Of a DNA stretch of 64,000 nucleotides, positions 15,252 to 24,696 are shown piece by piece. Within the stretch, counting starts at the first letter, position 1. Every line of letters starts with the position of its first letter. The stretch comes from Geothrix edaphica. GTDB lineage: Bacteria > Acidobacteriota > Holophagae > Holophagales > Holophagaceae. The notes under the pieces are model-generated. The model made no database searches and was not told the DNA's origin. It saw nothing but the letters and a program-made list of their open reading frames with translations. The position numbers and the translations under genes are program-made. The stretch covers positions 1,302,001 through 1,366,000 of the forward strand of contig NZ_BSDC01000001.1 of assembly GCF_030268045.1 (NCBI RefSeq). Reading direction: 5' to 3'.

Positions 15252-16028
15252 ATGTCCTTCGTCCTCGTCGAGAAAACCGACCGCATCGCCTGGGTCACCC
15301 TCAACCGCCCCGAGAAGCTCAATGCCCTCAACAATGAGGTTCTCAAGGAGTTGGAGCAGGTCTTCGCGGGCCTGGAACACGATGCGGAGGTGGGTGTCGT
15401 GGTGGTCACCGGCGCTGGCGAGAAAGCCTTCGTGGCCGGCGCCGACATCGCCGAACTGAAGTCCCTGGATACCGCCTCCGCCCGGGTCCAGGCCCTGCTC
15501 GGCCAGGCCGTGTTCCAGCGCATCGAGTCCATGCCCAAGCCCGTCATCGCCGCCGTGAACGGCTTCGCCCTGGGCGGCGGCTGCGAGCTGGCCCTGGCCT
15601 GCCACATCCGCATCGCCAGCGAGAACGCGAAGTTCGGCCTGCCCGAAGTGAGCCTCGGCATCATCCCAGGCTACGGCGGCACCCAGCGCCTGCCCCGCCT
15701 CGTGGGCAAGGGCGTGGCCCTGGACCTGATCCTCAGCGCGGAGATGACGCCCGCTGCCGACGCCCTCCGCATGGGCCTCGTGAGCCGCGTGGTGCCCCAG
15801 GCCGATCTGAAAGCCACCGCCGAGAAGCTGGCCAGGACCATCCTCTCCCGCGGCCCCCTGGCCCTCCGCAGCGCCCTGGCGGCCGTGAACGAGGGCATCG
15901 AGATGCCCCAGGATCAGGGCCTCCAGTATGAAGCCGCCCTCTTCGGCCTCCTCGCCGCCACCACGGACATGCAGGAGGGCATGGGCGCCTTCCTGGAGAA
16001 GCGCCAGGCGCAGTTCAAGGGTCTGTAG
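15252..16028 (+). CDS. enoyl-CoA hydratase/isomerase (crotonase family)
   Basis: Hydrates trans-2-enoyl-CoA (for example crotonyl-CoA) to the 3-hydroxyacyl-CoA. 258 aa, the canonical crotonase length. The oxyanion hole and CoA-binding motif are AFVAGADIAELK and NGFALGGGCELALACHIRIA. The two catalytic Glu are present in GGCELAL and LPEVSLGIIPGYGGTQRLPR, so it should be a true hydratase. CAGGAG precedes ATG. It would work with the acyl-CoA dehydrogenase at 9.2 kb and hbd at 26.7 kb. Confidence 0.93.
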   Translation: MSFVLVEKTDRIAWVTLNRPEKLNALNNEVLKELEQVFAGLEHDAEVGVVVVTGAGEKAFVAGADIAELKSLDTASARVQALLGQAVFQRIESMPKPVIAAVNGFALGGGCELALACHIRIASENAKFGLPEVSLGIIPGYGGTQRLPRLVGKGVALDLILSAEMTPAADALRMGLVSRVVPQADLKATAEKLARTILSRGPLALRSALAAVNEGIEMPQDQGLQYEAALFGLLAATTDMQEGMGAFLEKRQAQFKGL

Positions 16029-16039
16029 TCGTTCATCGG

Positions 16040-16079
16040 CTTCAAAAAAGGCGGGCCATCAGGCCCGCCTTTTTTGAAG
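16040..16079. terminator. bidirectional intrinsic terminator
   Basis: An 18-bp perfect stem (CTTCAAAAAAGGCGGGCC and its complement) with loop ATCA, flanked by A and T runs. It ends the enoyl-CoA hydratase transcript and, on the other strand, the propeller-protein transcript. Confidence 0.92.
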
Positions 16080-16089
16080 CAAGTCACGG

Positions 16090-18225
16090 CTATCGCTTGG
16101 CGCCAGCGGCGCCAAGCGTCACGGCCGCCGTCTGCTCGTTGCCGCTCTGGTCCGCAACCTTCACGAGGATGCGGTCACCGCGCATGGAGTCGCGGGGCAC
16201 GACCACATCGAAGCGCTCATCCTTCTGATCGAAGACGCGGTCCTCGGGCACGATCTGGAGCCAGTGCTCGCCATCGGCGCTGATGGCGGCCTCCTTCAAT
16301 GTGGAGGTCTCATCGCGGGCCACGAAGCGGAGGCGGACGCCCTCCCCTTCAGAAACGGCACTGAGTTCGGAGATGGCCGGAGGCGTGTGGTCGATGATGA
16401 AGGGAGCCGTCCGCCAGGTGCTGGTGAGGGCGGCGTTGAAGGCTGCGGTGGGCGCGTCGGAGGCTGTCACCTCCAGGCGATAGCGGCCGTCGGGCACGGG
16501 CAGCGTGTCGAAGCTGAAGAACTTCTCCTTCCAGGCTTTCTCCAGCCACATGGGCGCCCCCCGGTCCGGCAGCAACCGGATGGCGAACTGCAGCGCGTCG
16601 GCATTGGGATCGTTCACCCGGAAGATGAAGCTCTGGCCGCCGCGGCGGAAGCTGCGCTTCTCCGCCCCCATGTAGCCCAGGGCCGGGATGAGCTTCTGGG
16701 TCTCGAGAGGCACCCGCTCGATGCCGATGTCGTCGGGCGGGGCCGTGCGGGTAATGACCAGGCCCGGCGGCATGATGTCCACGCCTTCCCATACCGGCGC
16801 CAGGTTGCGGTGGGCCCAGTGCACCGTGACCGTCTCCACCGTCGGCGTGGCGCCGCCCCGGGTGCTGCTGAGGCGCAGGCGGAACTGGGCGAAGCGGGAA
16901 GGTGGCAGCGCCGGCCGCTCTCCGCTGCGCAGCGGCGGCGTCCAGGTGCTCCAGGTGGCGTCGGGCGTTTCAGTGCTCCCCGTGCGGAACTGGAACTCCA
17001 CGTTGGTGCCCGTGGGCGTTTCCGCATCGAGGTAGGCCCTGCCCCAGTCCGCGAGCGGCGCCCCCTTGAGGATCCTGGACTCCACCGTGCCCTCCGTGGC
17101 CTGTGCCTCGGACAGCAGATGCAGCTCGGCGGGATTGGAGCCCACCACCAGCAGGTCCCCGCCGGAGGGCAGGAAGGCCGTGGCCTGCGCCGTGCCCAGT
17201 TCCTGCACCACGGCGAAGGGGTCGGTGTCATGGGCCTTGCCCAGCGGCAGGGAGAAGAGCCGGGAGCGGTTGCCGGTGCCCACCAGCAGCTGCCCCTTCC
17301 ACACCGTCAGGGCATAGACCTGGCTCTGGGCGCTCTGCCACAGGGTCTCGGGCACGCGATCCTTGTCCAGGCGGATGACGGCGGAGCGGGCGGCGACGGC
17401 GGTATCCGCCTGGAGGTAGCCCTCCCGCCGTTCCAGCTGGCCCGTGCTGAACTTGGGGGTGAGTCCGTTGTCGGCGCCGATGTAGAGCTGGCCCTCGGCC
17501 ACCGCCAGGGCCCGCACCTCCTCGAAGGGCGTGTCCATCAGGGTCTCCAGGCGATCGCCCTGGCGGCTGTAGCGGAGCACCAGGCCCCGGCCGTGGCTAC
17601 CCAGGTACCACCCGCCCTGCCCGTCCGGTGTCAGGGCCGTGAAGGCCGTCTCGTCCGCCAGCTCGGTGAGGCGTCGACTGGAGCCGCTGCGGGCCTGCAC
17701 CAGCACGGCGCCCTTCTCGGAGCCGCCCGCGGCGATGACGGCATCTCCCTCCACGGCCAGGGCCCAGACGATGCGGGCCTCGATGTCCGCGAAGGGCTTC
17801 ACGTCGCCGGTGGGCGACACGCGGAAGAGCTTCCCCTCGCCCGTGGGCGCCACGATCAGATCCTGGCCCAGGCGCGCCAAGGCGAAGACGATGCCGCCCT
17901 TGACCTGGCCCAGGGGCTTCACCTGGCCGCCGGTGTAGTGGAACAGCTTGCCGTCGGTGCCCGCGGACAGATAGGTACCTCCGGAACCATCCGGCACCGC
18001 CGCCCAGATCACGCCTTCGGGCAGCTGGCCCACGCGGCGGAGGTTCGGGGCCAGGCGCAGGCGCCCATCGGCGCCGATGCGGACACCATGGGTCTCGGAA
18101 CCCAGCCAGTCATTGAACCCGGAGAACGTGGCGGTGGGCTGGTCCGCCAAGGCGGTCACCCCCATGACAGCGGGAAGAAGGAACGTCATCCAGCGCATAG
18201 AACCCTTTCGTCCGAGAGCCATCAT
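16090..18225 (-). CDS. secreted beta-propeller protein with C-terminal Ig-like region
   Basis: 711 aa, family not identified. A signal peptide is present (MRWMTFLLPAVMGVTALA after a short basic stretch); the mature protein is exported. Residues about 40-400 consist of repeated 40-50-residue units such as GGTYLSAGTDGKLFHYTGG, GKLFRVSPTGDVKPF and GGWYLGSHGRGLVLRYS, a WD40/NHL-like propeller. Residues about 400-711 look like beta-sandwich domains. The start codon ATG at 18225 overlaps the stop of the upstream S55 peptidase (ATGA), so translation is probably coupled; an internal ATG at 18198 with its own AAAGGG is an alternative. The coupling suggests the two act together at the cell surface (inference). 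No catalytic motif is seen. Confidence 0.8.
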   Translation of the reverse strand: MMALGRKGSMRWMTFLLPAVMGVTALADQPTATFSGFNDWLGSETHGVRIGADGRLRLAPNLRRVGQLPEGVIWAAVPDGSGGTYLSAGTDGKLFHYTGGQVKPLGQVKGGIVFALARLGQDLIVAPTGEGKLFRVSPTGDVKPFADIEARIVWALAVEGDAVIAAGGSEKGAVLVQARSGSSRRLTELADETAFTALTPDGQGGWYLGSHGRGLVLRYSRQGDRLETLMDTPFEEVRALAVAEGQLYIGADNGLTPKFSTGQLERREGYLQADTAVAARSAVIRLDKDRVPETLWQSAQSQVYALTVWKGQLLVGTGNRSRLFSLPLGKAHDTDPFAVVQELGTAQATAFLPSGGDLLVVGSNPAELHLLSEAQATEGTVESRILKGAPLADWGRAYLDAETPTGTNVEFQFRTGSTETPDATWSTWTPPLRSGERPALPPSRFAQFRLRLSSTRGGATPTVETVTVHWAHRNLAPVWEGVDIMPPGLVITRTAPPDDIGIERVPLETQKLIPALGYMGAEKRSFRRGGQSFIFRVNDPNADALQFAIRLLPDRGAPMWLEKAWKEKFFSFDTLPVPDGRYRLEVTASDAPTAAFNAALTSTWRTAPFIIDHTPPAISELSAVSEGEGVRLRFVARDETSTLKEAAISADGEHWLQIVPEDRVFDQKDERFDVVVPRDSMRGDRILVKVADQSGNEQTAAVTLGAAGAKR

Positions 18226-19961
18226 TCGATTTCCACATCCAGCTGGCTGAGGCCCCGCACCTCCCGGTCCAGGGGCAGCACCGCCCGACCGACGATGCGC
18301 CGCTGCAGCTTGTTGTCGCTGCTGGCCCCGTCGCCGCTCACCAGGCTCGCCACCGTGGGGGGGATGCCCTCGATGCGGCTGCCGCGCAGGCCCGCGCCGG
18401 GCTGGGCCTGCACCAGGAGGGCATAGGCGTGGTTGTTCCGGAGGGCCCCGTTCAGGAGGCGCACCACATCGCCCAGGTTGGCCACGTCGATCATGCGCTC
18501 GTCGGGATCCGCGGCCATGAGGCTGAAGCCGTCACCCACCATGAGGGTGGCCTTGCCCTTGGCGGCGGAGGAGGGCACCTGGATGTTGAAGGTGGCCGTC
18601 TCCCGCACGCCCTGGATGTTCTGGAGGGTCACGAGCACCGGCAGCACCTCGCCCCGCTTGGCCCGGGCCTTCAGCAGGCGCACCCCGGCGATGCCCGACA
18701 GGTCCAGCCGCTCCTCGGCCTTGATGGTCAGGGAGATGCCCTCGAACACCGGCTTCTCGAAGGGGTTGAGCATGATGGCCTGGAGCATGGCGCCGATGTA
18801 CTGGGACATGCGAGAGGGGTTCAGGTCCGCGATGACGTTCTCGATCAGGATGGCGGGATGCCCGGCCAGCTTGATGTTGCCCTGCATGGACAGGCTCTGG
18901 AGCCCGAGGCCGCGGGTGTGGGCGTCCAGCGTCTGGGCCACGGCCGTGGCCACCAGCGCCGGCGTGGCCACCGGGTGGTCCATCAACTCGAAGCGGAAGT
19001 TCAGGGTGCGCTTGCCCCCCAGGTTCAGGCCGATCCGCAGCGGGACCATGCGTGCCTCGGCCCCCAGCAGGCCCGCCACGCCCGAGCTGCGGTCCAGCCG
19101 CAGGGCACCGATGGGCGCCACCGGCATGGCCATCTTGAAGGAGCTCTGGTAGCTCGCCACCGAGCTGGCCACCGTGGCGGACCAGAGCGGCAGATCCACG
19201 GGACCGAGGTTGAACAGCTGGTGGCCGAAGAGCAGCACCCGCTTGCCCGAGATGAACGTGATCGTGCCCGCGGCCGCCAGATCCAGGTCCCCCTGCATAA
19301 GGGTGATGGCCGCCATGCCCCCGGGTTCGATGGGGCTGGCTTCCTCTCGCCCCCCGGACAGGACCGGCGCCGCGGCGAAGGTGATGGGCAGCCCGGACCA
19401 GAGGCGCCGGGCCTCGGCCCCCAGGCTGCTGCCGACGAGGGCCATGGGCAGCGCCTGGGGATCCGCCTCGCCCATCAGGGTCCGGAAATCCAGCATCTCC
19501 CCCGCCAGGGCCGCCTTGAGGACCTTGGGCGGCTCCAGCTTGGGCAGGATCAGGGGGGTGCGGCTGGGCGCGGTTTCCGGGATGTCCCGGAGCTGATCCA
19601 GCATTTCCGCGATGGGCGTGATGCCGCCGATGGCCTCCTTCTCGAAGAGGATGCCTGTGCTCAGGGCCCCGACGAGCTTCCCGTCGATGTAGCAGGGACT
19701 GCCGCTCATCCCCGCCAGGATGCCGGTTTCCGCCAAGGGACCGCCCGAGGCCCGGACCATGATCCGGCTCCGCCCGGGAGCGGCGTTCTTCTGTACCCCA
19801 AGGACCTCGAATTCGAACCGGTCGATCTTGCCGCCCTGGAACACCGTCCGGCCGTAGCCCTTCATGCCGGCCCGGATCTCGGAAACGGCCAGGGTGGCAG
19901 GCCCCTGGGCGGCCAGGGGAGCCAGGGAAAGGAGGGCGAAAGCGAGGGCGACCAGTCTCAT
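18222..19961 (-). CDS. SpoIVB-like peptidase S55 domain protein
   Basis: 579 aa, starting at ATG with signal peptide MRLVALAFALLSLAPLAAQG. Residues about 25-200 match the S55 peptidase domain: IRAGMKGYGRTVFQGGKI, then the serine active-site loop AGMSGSPCYIDGKLVGALS (Ser in MSGSP). SpoIVB of Bacillus is a self-cleaving signalling protease of sporulation, but relatives without a PDZ domain occur in non-sporulating bacteria, including Acidobacteria; their role is unknown. The rest of the protein is beta-rich and unassigned. It overlaps the start of the propeller gene by four bases, giving a two-gene operon. The longer frame upstream lacks a ribosome site and is rejected. Confidence 0.85.
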   Translation of the reverse strand: MRLVALAFALLSLAPLAAQGPATLAVSEIRAGMKGYGRTVFQGGKIDRFEFEVLGVQKNAAPGRSRIMVRASGGPLAETGILAGMSGSPCYIDGKLVGALSTGILFEKEAIGGITPIAEMLDQLRDIPETAPSRTPLILPKLEPPKVLKAALAGEMLDFRTLMGEADPQALPMALVGSSLGAEARRLWSGLPITFAAAPVLSGGREEASPIEPGGMAAITLMQGDLDLAAAGTITFISGKRVLLFGHQLFNLGPVDLPLWSATVASSVASYQSSFKMAMPVAPIGALRLDRSSGVAGLLGAEARMVPLRIGLNLGGKRTLNFRFELMDHPVATPALVATAVAQTLDAHTRGLGLQSLSMQGNIKLAGHPAILIENVIADLNPSRMSQYIGAMLQAIMLNPFEKPVFEGISLTIKAEERLDLSGIAGVRLLKARAKRGEVLPVLVTLQNIQGVRETATFNIQVPSSAAKGKATLMVGDGFSLMAADPDERMIDVANLGDVVRLLNGALRNNHAYALLVQAQPGAGLRGSRIEGIPPTVASLVSGDGASSDNKLQRRIVGRAVLPLDREVRGLSQLDVEIE

Positions 19962-20139
19962 CGATATCTCAAGGAATGAATGAAGCCTAGCAGGGCAATC
20001 CCGGAAACCGGGACGGCCCCCGGCTGGGCGCCCCTGTGAACTTCGGATGTCCTGGGTGACATTTTCGTTCCATGACCATGAGATCCCTTTTAATGCGAGG
20101 CGAGCCGAGGATATTCTTTTGGGCATGGAGGAACTTCTC

Positions 20140-23100
20140 ATGCGATCTAGGCATTTCAGCAGCTCATCTCTCATGGCCCTGCTGGTGGCAGCGGCTCCCA
20201 TCATGGCCCAGGGTGTGTCCACCCAGCTGGGTGGCCGGGTGTTGGACACCAAGGGCGGGGCCATTGCCGGCGCCACAGTGGTCATCCGCAACACCGAGAC
20301 CGGGCTGACCCGCACCCTCCAGACCAGCAGCGAAGGCCGGTACATGGCCACCCTGCTGCCCGTCGGCCCCTATACCGTCAGCGTCACCAAGTCCGGCTTC
20401 CAGACCGCCAGCAACGTCAAGGTGAACCTGAACCTCGGTGATGCCGCCCCCCTGACCATCCGTCTCGCCGCCGAGACCGGCGCCGTGGTGGAAGTGGTCG
20501 CCGCCAGTGCTGCCGTGGACACGGAGCGCGCCAGCGCCGCCGCCATCATCTCCCCCGACAACCTCACCAACCTGCCGGTGCTCAACCGCAACTTTACGAA
20601 CCTGGCCACCCTGTCTCCCCAGGTGGTGGTGGACAGCAGCCGCGGCAACCTCGCCATCGCCGGCCAGCGCGGCGTCAACACCTCCATCAACATCGACGGC
20701 GGCGACAACAACGAGCCCTTCTTCGGCGGCGCCACCGGCGCGGCCGAGGGCAAGACCCCCTTCACCATCTCCATCGAGGCCATCCGCGAGTACCAGGTGG
20801 TCACGGACGGCGCCAGCGCCGAGTTCGGCCGCATGGGCGGTGGCTACGTGAACGCCATCACCAAGAACGGCACCAACGAGCTCAGCGGCAGCCTCTTCTA
20901 CTACATGCGTCCCCGGGGCTGGGTGGAGGCCGGTCCGACCCTGCGCCAGCCCAACGGCACCACCACCACCAACGCCGTGGGCGACTTCAAGCAGGAGCAG
21001 TTCGGCTTCAGCGTCGGCGGTCCCATCCTCAAGGACAAGCTCTTCTATTTCGTCGCCTACGACGCCCAGCGCTACAAGTCCCCCATCAACCAGGTCTGGG
21101 GCGGCAACACTCCGGTGGCCCTCGATCCCACCCTGCCCGGCCAGGCCAATGACGCGGTGCTCCTCGCGAAGGGCGGCAACTACTCGAACAAGCTCGATTC
21201 GGACGTCTACTTCATCCGCTTCGACTGGAACCCCACCGTCGACCAGAGCATCCAGTTCCGGGTCAACCACTCCAGCTTCAAGGGCGTCACCGGCGCCGGC
21301 ACCATGGCCGCCTCCGAGAACCTGGCCTCGGACGACGTGAAGACCGACGCCTACGTCCTCCAGTGGAACTGGGTCATCACCGGCAACTGGATGAACGAGT
21401 TCCGGGTGAGCCACACCAAGGACGACATGCCCCGGTCGACCTACTCGAAGATCCCCGAGGTCAGCATCAGCAACGTGGGCTTCTACGGGGCCTACCCCTT
21501 CGATCGCACCTACAACACCAAGCGCACCCAGTACCAGGAGAACATCAGCTACGTGACGCCCACCTTCCAGGTGAAGGCGGGCGTGGACTACAACGACATC
21601 AACGTCTCCGAGTTCTTCGCCGGCAACTGGCAGGGCGTCTACCAGTTCAGCTCCCTCGCCAACTTCCGCCTGGGCAACTGGTCCTACTACCGCCAGAACT
21701 TCGGCCTGAACGGCCCCGTCCAGCAGGCCGGGCTCTTCGACACCAGCTACAAGCAGATGGCCGCCTTCATCCAGACCGACTGGCGCATCACCGACACCTT
21801 CAAGCTCGGCGTGGGCGTCCGCTGGGACCGCCAGGAGAACCCGGACTTCCCGATCCTCGACATGAGCAATCGGCTCGCGAACCCCATGCCCGTGACCGGC
21901 AAGATCCCCACGGACAGCCAGTTCTCCCCCCGCGTGTCCTTCACCTGGACACCCGCTTTCGATCAAGGCAAGACCGTCTTCCGGGGCAGCGTGGGCCGCT
22001 ATGTGAGCACCACCCCCGCCGTGTTCCTCTACCAGGCCTTCGCGGCCAACGGAATCCGCACGGGCTCCAAGGACTTCCAGGCGTCTGAGGCCGCCACCTA
22101 CGGAATCCCGCGCGGCACGGCCTTCAACGCCGCGAATCCGTACTGGATCTCCGCCATGCCCGCTGGGGTGACCCTGTCCGGGTTCAACATCTGGACCTTC
22201 AGCCCCGACTTCAAGAACCCCTACACTGACCGCGTGAACATCGGCGCCGAGCGCCCCTTCTTCGGCGATCTGGTGCTGGGCCTGTCCGCCACCTATGCCC
22301 GAGCCAAGCAGTTGGAGCGCACGGCGGACCTGAACCTCGGCACCCCCACCGCGAACGCCTCCGGCCGCCTCATCTATCCCAGCACCATCAGCGCTTCCGG
22401 TGCCTACACGGCGGTCCGCCCCAATACGGCCTACGGCACCATGGGCATGTATCTGTCCGATGCCACCAGCCAGTACCATGCCTACACCGCCAGCCTGAAG
22501 TACCACAAGGACGGCAGCCCCTTCGATGCCCAGCTCTACTACACCTACTCCATCAACAAGGACAGCGACTCCAACGAGCGCAACTACTCCGGCATCGGCA
22601 TCCAGGACCAGGGCAACCTGGGCGCGCAGTGGGGCTACGCCGACACGGACCGCCGTGAAGTGCTCACCGGCTACTTCAGCTTCCTCGACAAGCAGGTGAC
22701 GGGCATCCTGACCTCCGTCTCCCTCCGCTACCAGACCGGCACCCCGTACACCTTGACCTACGGCACGGATGTGAACGGCGATGCGAACAGCACCAACGAC
22801 CGCTACTTCCAGAACGGGGTGGACACGGGCCGCAACACTCGGCGGGCCGGATCCTTCCTCACCATGGACCTCGGTCTGCGGCGCGACTTCTTCTTCACCA
22901 AGCGGATCAAGATGACCCTGTCCCTGGACGTGTTCAACGTGCTGAACCGCCAGGACACCTACCTGTCCTACCGGACGCCCTCCGTGGCCAACCCCTCCAC
23001 GGTCGATGCGACCAGTCCGGCTCTCACCCAGCAGCAGAACTGGACTGGCGGCGCCACCTCCGCCCGCCAGATCCAGGTTGGCGCCCGTTTCGCCTTCTAG
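20140..23100 (+). CDS. TonB-dependent receptor, Oar-like, with carboxypeptidase-regulatory domain
   Basis: 986 aa outer-membrane protein. The ATG at 20140 has GGAGG eight bases before it. Signal peptide: MRSRHFSSSSLMALLVAAAPIMAQG. Residues about 30-110 form a CarboxypepD-reg (Ig-like) domain (LGGRVLDTKGGAIAGATVVI ... LPVGPYTVSVTKSGFQT). The plug domain follows (about 120-240: NLPVLNRNFTNLATLSPQV, then IDGGDNNEPFFGG and FGRMGGGYVNAITKNGTNE). The remainder is a large beta-barrel, ending in aromatic QVGARFAF, the usual barrel-assembly signal. This architecture is abundant in Acidobacteria and is linked to import of sugars, peptides or siderophores; the ligand is not known. Divergent from the S55 operon. 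Confidence 0.93.
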   Translation: MRSRHFSSSSLMALLVAAAPIMAQGVSTQLGGRVLDTKGGAIAGATVVIRNTETGLTRTLQTSSEGRYMATLLPVGPYTVSVTKSGFQTASNVKVNLNLGDAAPLTIRLAAETGAVVEVVAASAAVDTERASAAAIISPDNLTNLPVLNRNFTNLATLSPQVVVDSSRGNLAIAGQRGVNTSINIDGGDNNEPFFGGATGAAEGKTPFTISIEAIREYQVVTDGASAEFGRMGGGYVNAITKNGTNELSGSLFYYMRPRGWVEAGPTLRQPNGTTTTNAVGDFKQEQFGFSVGGPILKDKLFYFVAYDAQRYKSPINQVWGGNTPVALDPTLPGQANDAVLLAKGGNYSNKLDSDVYFIRFDWNPTVDQSIQFRVNHSSFKGVTGAGTMAASENLASDDVKTDAYVLQWNWVITGNWMNEFRVSHTKDDMPRSTYSKIPEVSISNVGFYGAYPFDRTYNTKRTQYQENISYVTPTFQVKAGVDYNDINVSEFFAGNWQGVYQFSSLANFRLGNWSYYRQNFGLNGPVQQAGLFDTSYKQMAAFIQTDWRITDTFKLGVGVRWDRQENPDFPILDMSNRLANPMPVTGKIPTDSQFSPRVSFTWTPAFDQGKTVFRGSVGRYVSTTPAVFLYQAFAANGIRTGSKDFQASEAATYGIPRGTAFNAANPYWISAMPAGVTLSGFNIWTFSPDFKNPYTDRVNIGAERPFFGDLVLGLSATYARAKQLERTADLNLGTPTANASGRLIYPSTISASGAYTAVRPNTAYGTMGMYLSDATSQYHAYTASLKYHKDGSPFDAQLYYTYSINKDSDSNERNYSGIGIQDQGNLGAQWGYADTDRREVLTGYFSFLDKQVTGILTSVSLRYQTGTPYTLTYGTDVNGDANSTNDRYFQNGVDTGRNTRRAGSFLTMDLGLRRDFFFTKRIKMTLSLDVFNVLNRQDTYLSYRTPSVANPSTVDATSPALTQQQNWTGGATSARQIQVGARFAF

Positions 23101-23118
23101 CCCCACCCGCATCACCCA

Positions 23119-23146
23119 AGGGCGGCGCACCAGCGCCGCCCTTTTT
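23119..23146 (+). terminator. intrinsic terminator of the TonB-dependent receptor gene
   Basis: Perfect 10-bp stem AGGGCGGCGC / GCGCCGCCCT with loop ACCA and five T residues, starting 19 bp after the receptor stop. Confidence 0.9.
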
Positions 23147-23162
23147 CATTTACCCTGGTTCC

Positions 23163-23933
23163 ATGAAGATCCTGGCGCTGGGCGATGTGGTGGGGGAACC
23201 GGGACGCCGGCTGGTGGAGGCCTTCGTGCCTGTCCTGCGGCGGGAGACCGGGGCCGATCTGGTGGTGGTGAACGGCGAGAATGCCGCGCATGGCCATGGC
23301 ATCACCGACACCATCGCCCGGGAGTGGTTCGACCGCTTCGGCGTGGACGTCATCACCACGGGCAACCATGCCTTCGATGTGAAGGGTATCGAGGCCTACT
23401 TCCGCCAGGAACCTCGCATCCTCCGGCCCGCCAACCATCCGCCCGACACGCCCGGCAACGGCTGGGTGAAGCTGCACACGCCCTCCGGCGCCGAGGTCCT
23501 CGTCATTAACCTCATGGGCCGGGTGCACATGCCCGCCTGTGACTGCCCCTTCCGGGGGGTGGATGCCATCCTCCAGAAGGAACGCGCCGACCTGGTCATC
23601 GTGGACATGCATGCTGAGGCCACCAGCGAGGCCCAGGCCATGGGCTACCACCTGGAGGGCCGGGCCGCGGCCGTCCTGGGCACCCACACCCACGTGCCCA
23701 CTTTGGATGCCAAGGTGCTGCCCGGAGGAACCGCCTACGTGACGGACATCGGCATGACCGGGCCCTATGGGGGCGTCATCGGCATGAAGAAGGAGGCTAG
23801 CATCGGTCGCTTCCTCAGGGTCCAGCGCCCGAAGTACGAAGTGGCCGAGGGCGACCTCCAGCTCCACGCCGTGCTGGTCACCACGGAAGGCCGCAAGGCG
23901 ACCGGCATCGAGCGGATCCTCAGACGGCTCTGA
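23163..23933 (+). CDS. YmdB-like metallophosphoesterase (TIGR00282 family)
   Basis: 256 aa. Calcineurin-like phosphoesterase of the YmdB group, whose characterised member hydrolyses 2',3'-cyclic nucleotides and affects RNA turnover and cell fate. Metal ligands are evident: Asp in LGDVVGEPGR, Asn/Glu in VVNGENAAHGHG, GNHAFD, HAEATSEA and the C-terminal GTHTHVPTLD. The terminal stretch TDIGMTGPYGGVIGM is family-specific. No signal peptide; cytosolic. It starts 17 bp after the receptor terminator and is convergent with the aquaporin gene with 9 bp between. In many bacteria this gene neighbours rny or a tRNA-modification gene; that context is absent here. Confidence 0.92.
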   Translation: MKILALGDVVGEPGRRLVEAFVPVLRRETGADLVVVNGENAAHGHGITDTIAREWFDRFGVDVITTGNHAFDVKGIEAYFRQEPRILRPANHPPDTPGNGWVKLHTPSGAEVLVINLMGRVHMPACDCPFRGVDAILQKERADLVIVDMHAEATSEAQAMGYHLEGRAAAVLGTHTHVPTLDAKVLPGGTAYVTDIGMTGPYGGVIGMKKEASIGRFLRVQRPKYEVAEGDLQLHAVLVTTEGRKATGIERILRRL

Positions 23934-23942
23934 ACCGTTCCG

Positions 23943-24620
23943 TTAGTCCTCCAGCTTCGGGAACAGCCAGCCCGCCAGGGCCGCACCGAGGAGGGGCGCC
24001 ACCCAGAAGAGCCAGAGCTGGCCGAGGGCCCAGCCGCCCACGAACAAGGCAGGCCCCGTGCTGCGGGCGGGGTTCACCGAGGTGTTCGTCACCGGGATGC
24101 TGATGAGATGGATCAGGGTGAGGCAGAGGCCGATGGCGATGGGCGCGAAGCCCGGGGCCGCCTTCCGGGCGGTGCTGCCCAGGATCACCATGAGAAAGAA
24201 GAAGGTCATCACGACTTCGGTCAGGAAGGCCGCGCCCAGCCCGTACTTTCCGGGGGAGTGCTCTCCGAAGCCATTGCTGGCGAAGCCGCCGATGGAGGCG
24301 CCGTTGCCCGTGGCGATGACATAGAGGATCAGGGACGCGGCCACGGCCCCGAGTACCTGGGCGACCCAGTAGCCGGCGATGTCCTTGTAGGGGAAGCGCC
24401 CGCCCACCGCCAGGCCCAGGGTCACGGCCGGGTTCAGATGGCACCCGGAGATGGGCCCGATGGCAAAGGCCATGGTCAGCACCGTGAGGCCGAAGGCCAC
24501 GCTGACACCGTGCAGGCCGATGCCCACGCCCGGGAAGCCGGCGGCCAGCACCGCGCTCCCGCACCCTCCCAAGACCAGCCAGAGGGTTCCAAAGAATTCC
24601 GCCACAAGCCGCTTGCTCAC
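23943..24620 (-). CDS. aqpZ: aquaporin (MIP family, AqpZ-like)
   Basis: 225 aa with six predicted membrane helices and the two half-helix NPA motifs: [14 protein letters not shown] (first repeat) and [17 protein letters not shown] (second repeat). The Arg after the second NPA is the selectivity-filter Arg. The narrow pore residues and short length favour a water-specific AqpZ over a glycerol facilitator, though this is an inference from sequence pattern. It would move water passively across the inner membrane. Upstream is an 76-bp gap to the exonuclease gene with no clear promoter. Confidence 0.93.
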   Translation of the reverse strand: MSKRLVAEFFGTLWLVLGGCGSAVLAAGFPGVGIGLHGVSVAFGLTVLTMAFAIGPISGCHLNPAVTLGLAVGGRFPYKDIAGYWVAQVLGAVAASLILYVIATGNGASIGGFASNGFGEHSPGKYGLGAAFLTEVVMTFFFLMVILGSTARKAAPGFAPIAIGLCLTLIHLISIPVTNTSVNPARSTGPALFVGGWALGQLWLFWVAPLLGAALAGWLFPKLED

Positions 24621-24696
24621 AGTGCCTCCCTTGGGAAGAAACGGGGTCGTCGATCGGCAGATCCGGCCCAGTCTAGTCGCCCCGGGGCGGAAGGAG

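Noticed and set aside
20164-23130. 988-aa open frame on the minus strand across the TonB receptor gene
   Set aside because: GC-rich antisense shadow; composition dominated by Gly/Ala/Val/His runs, no ribosome site, and the plus-strand receptor has clear domains.
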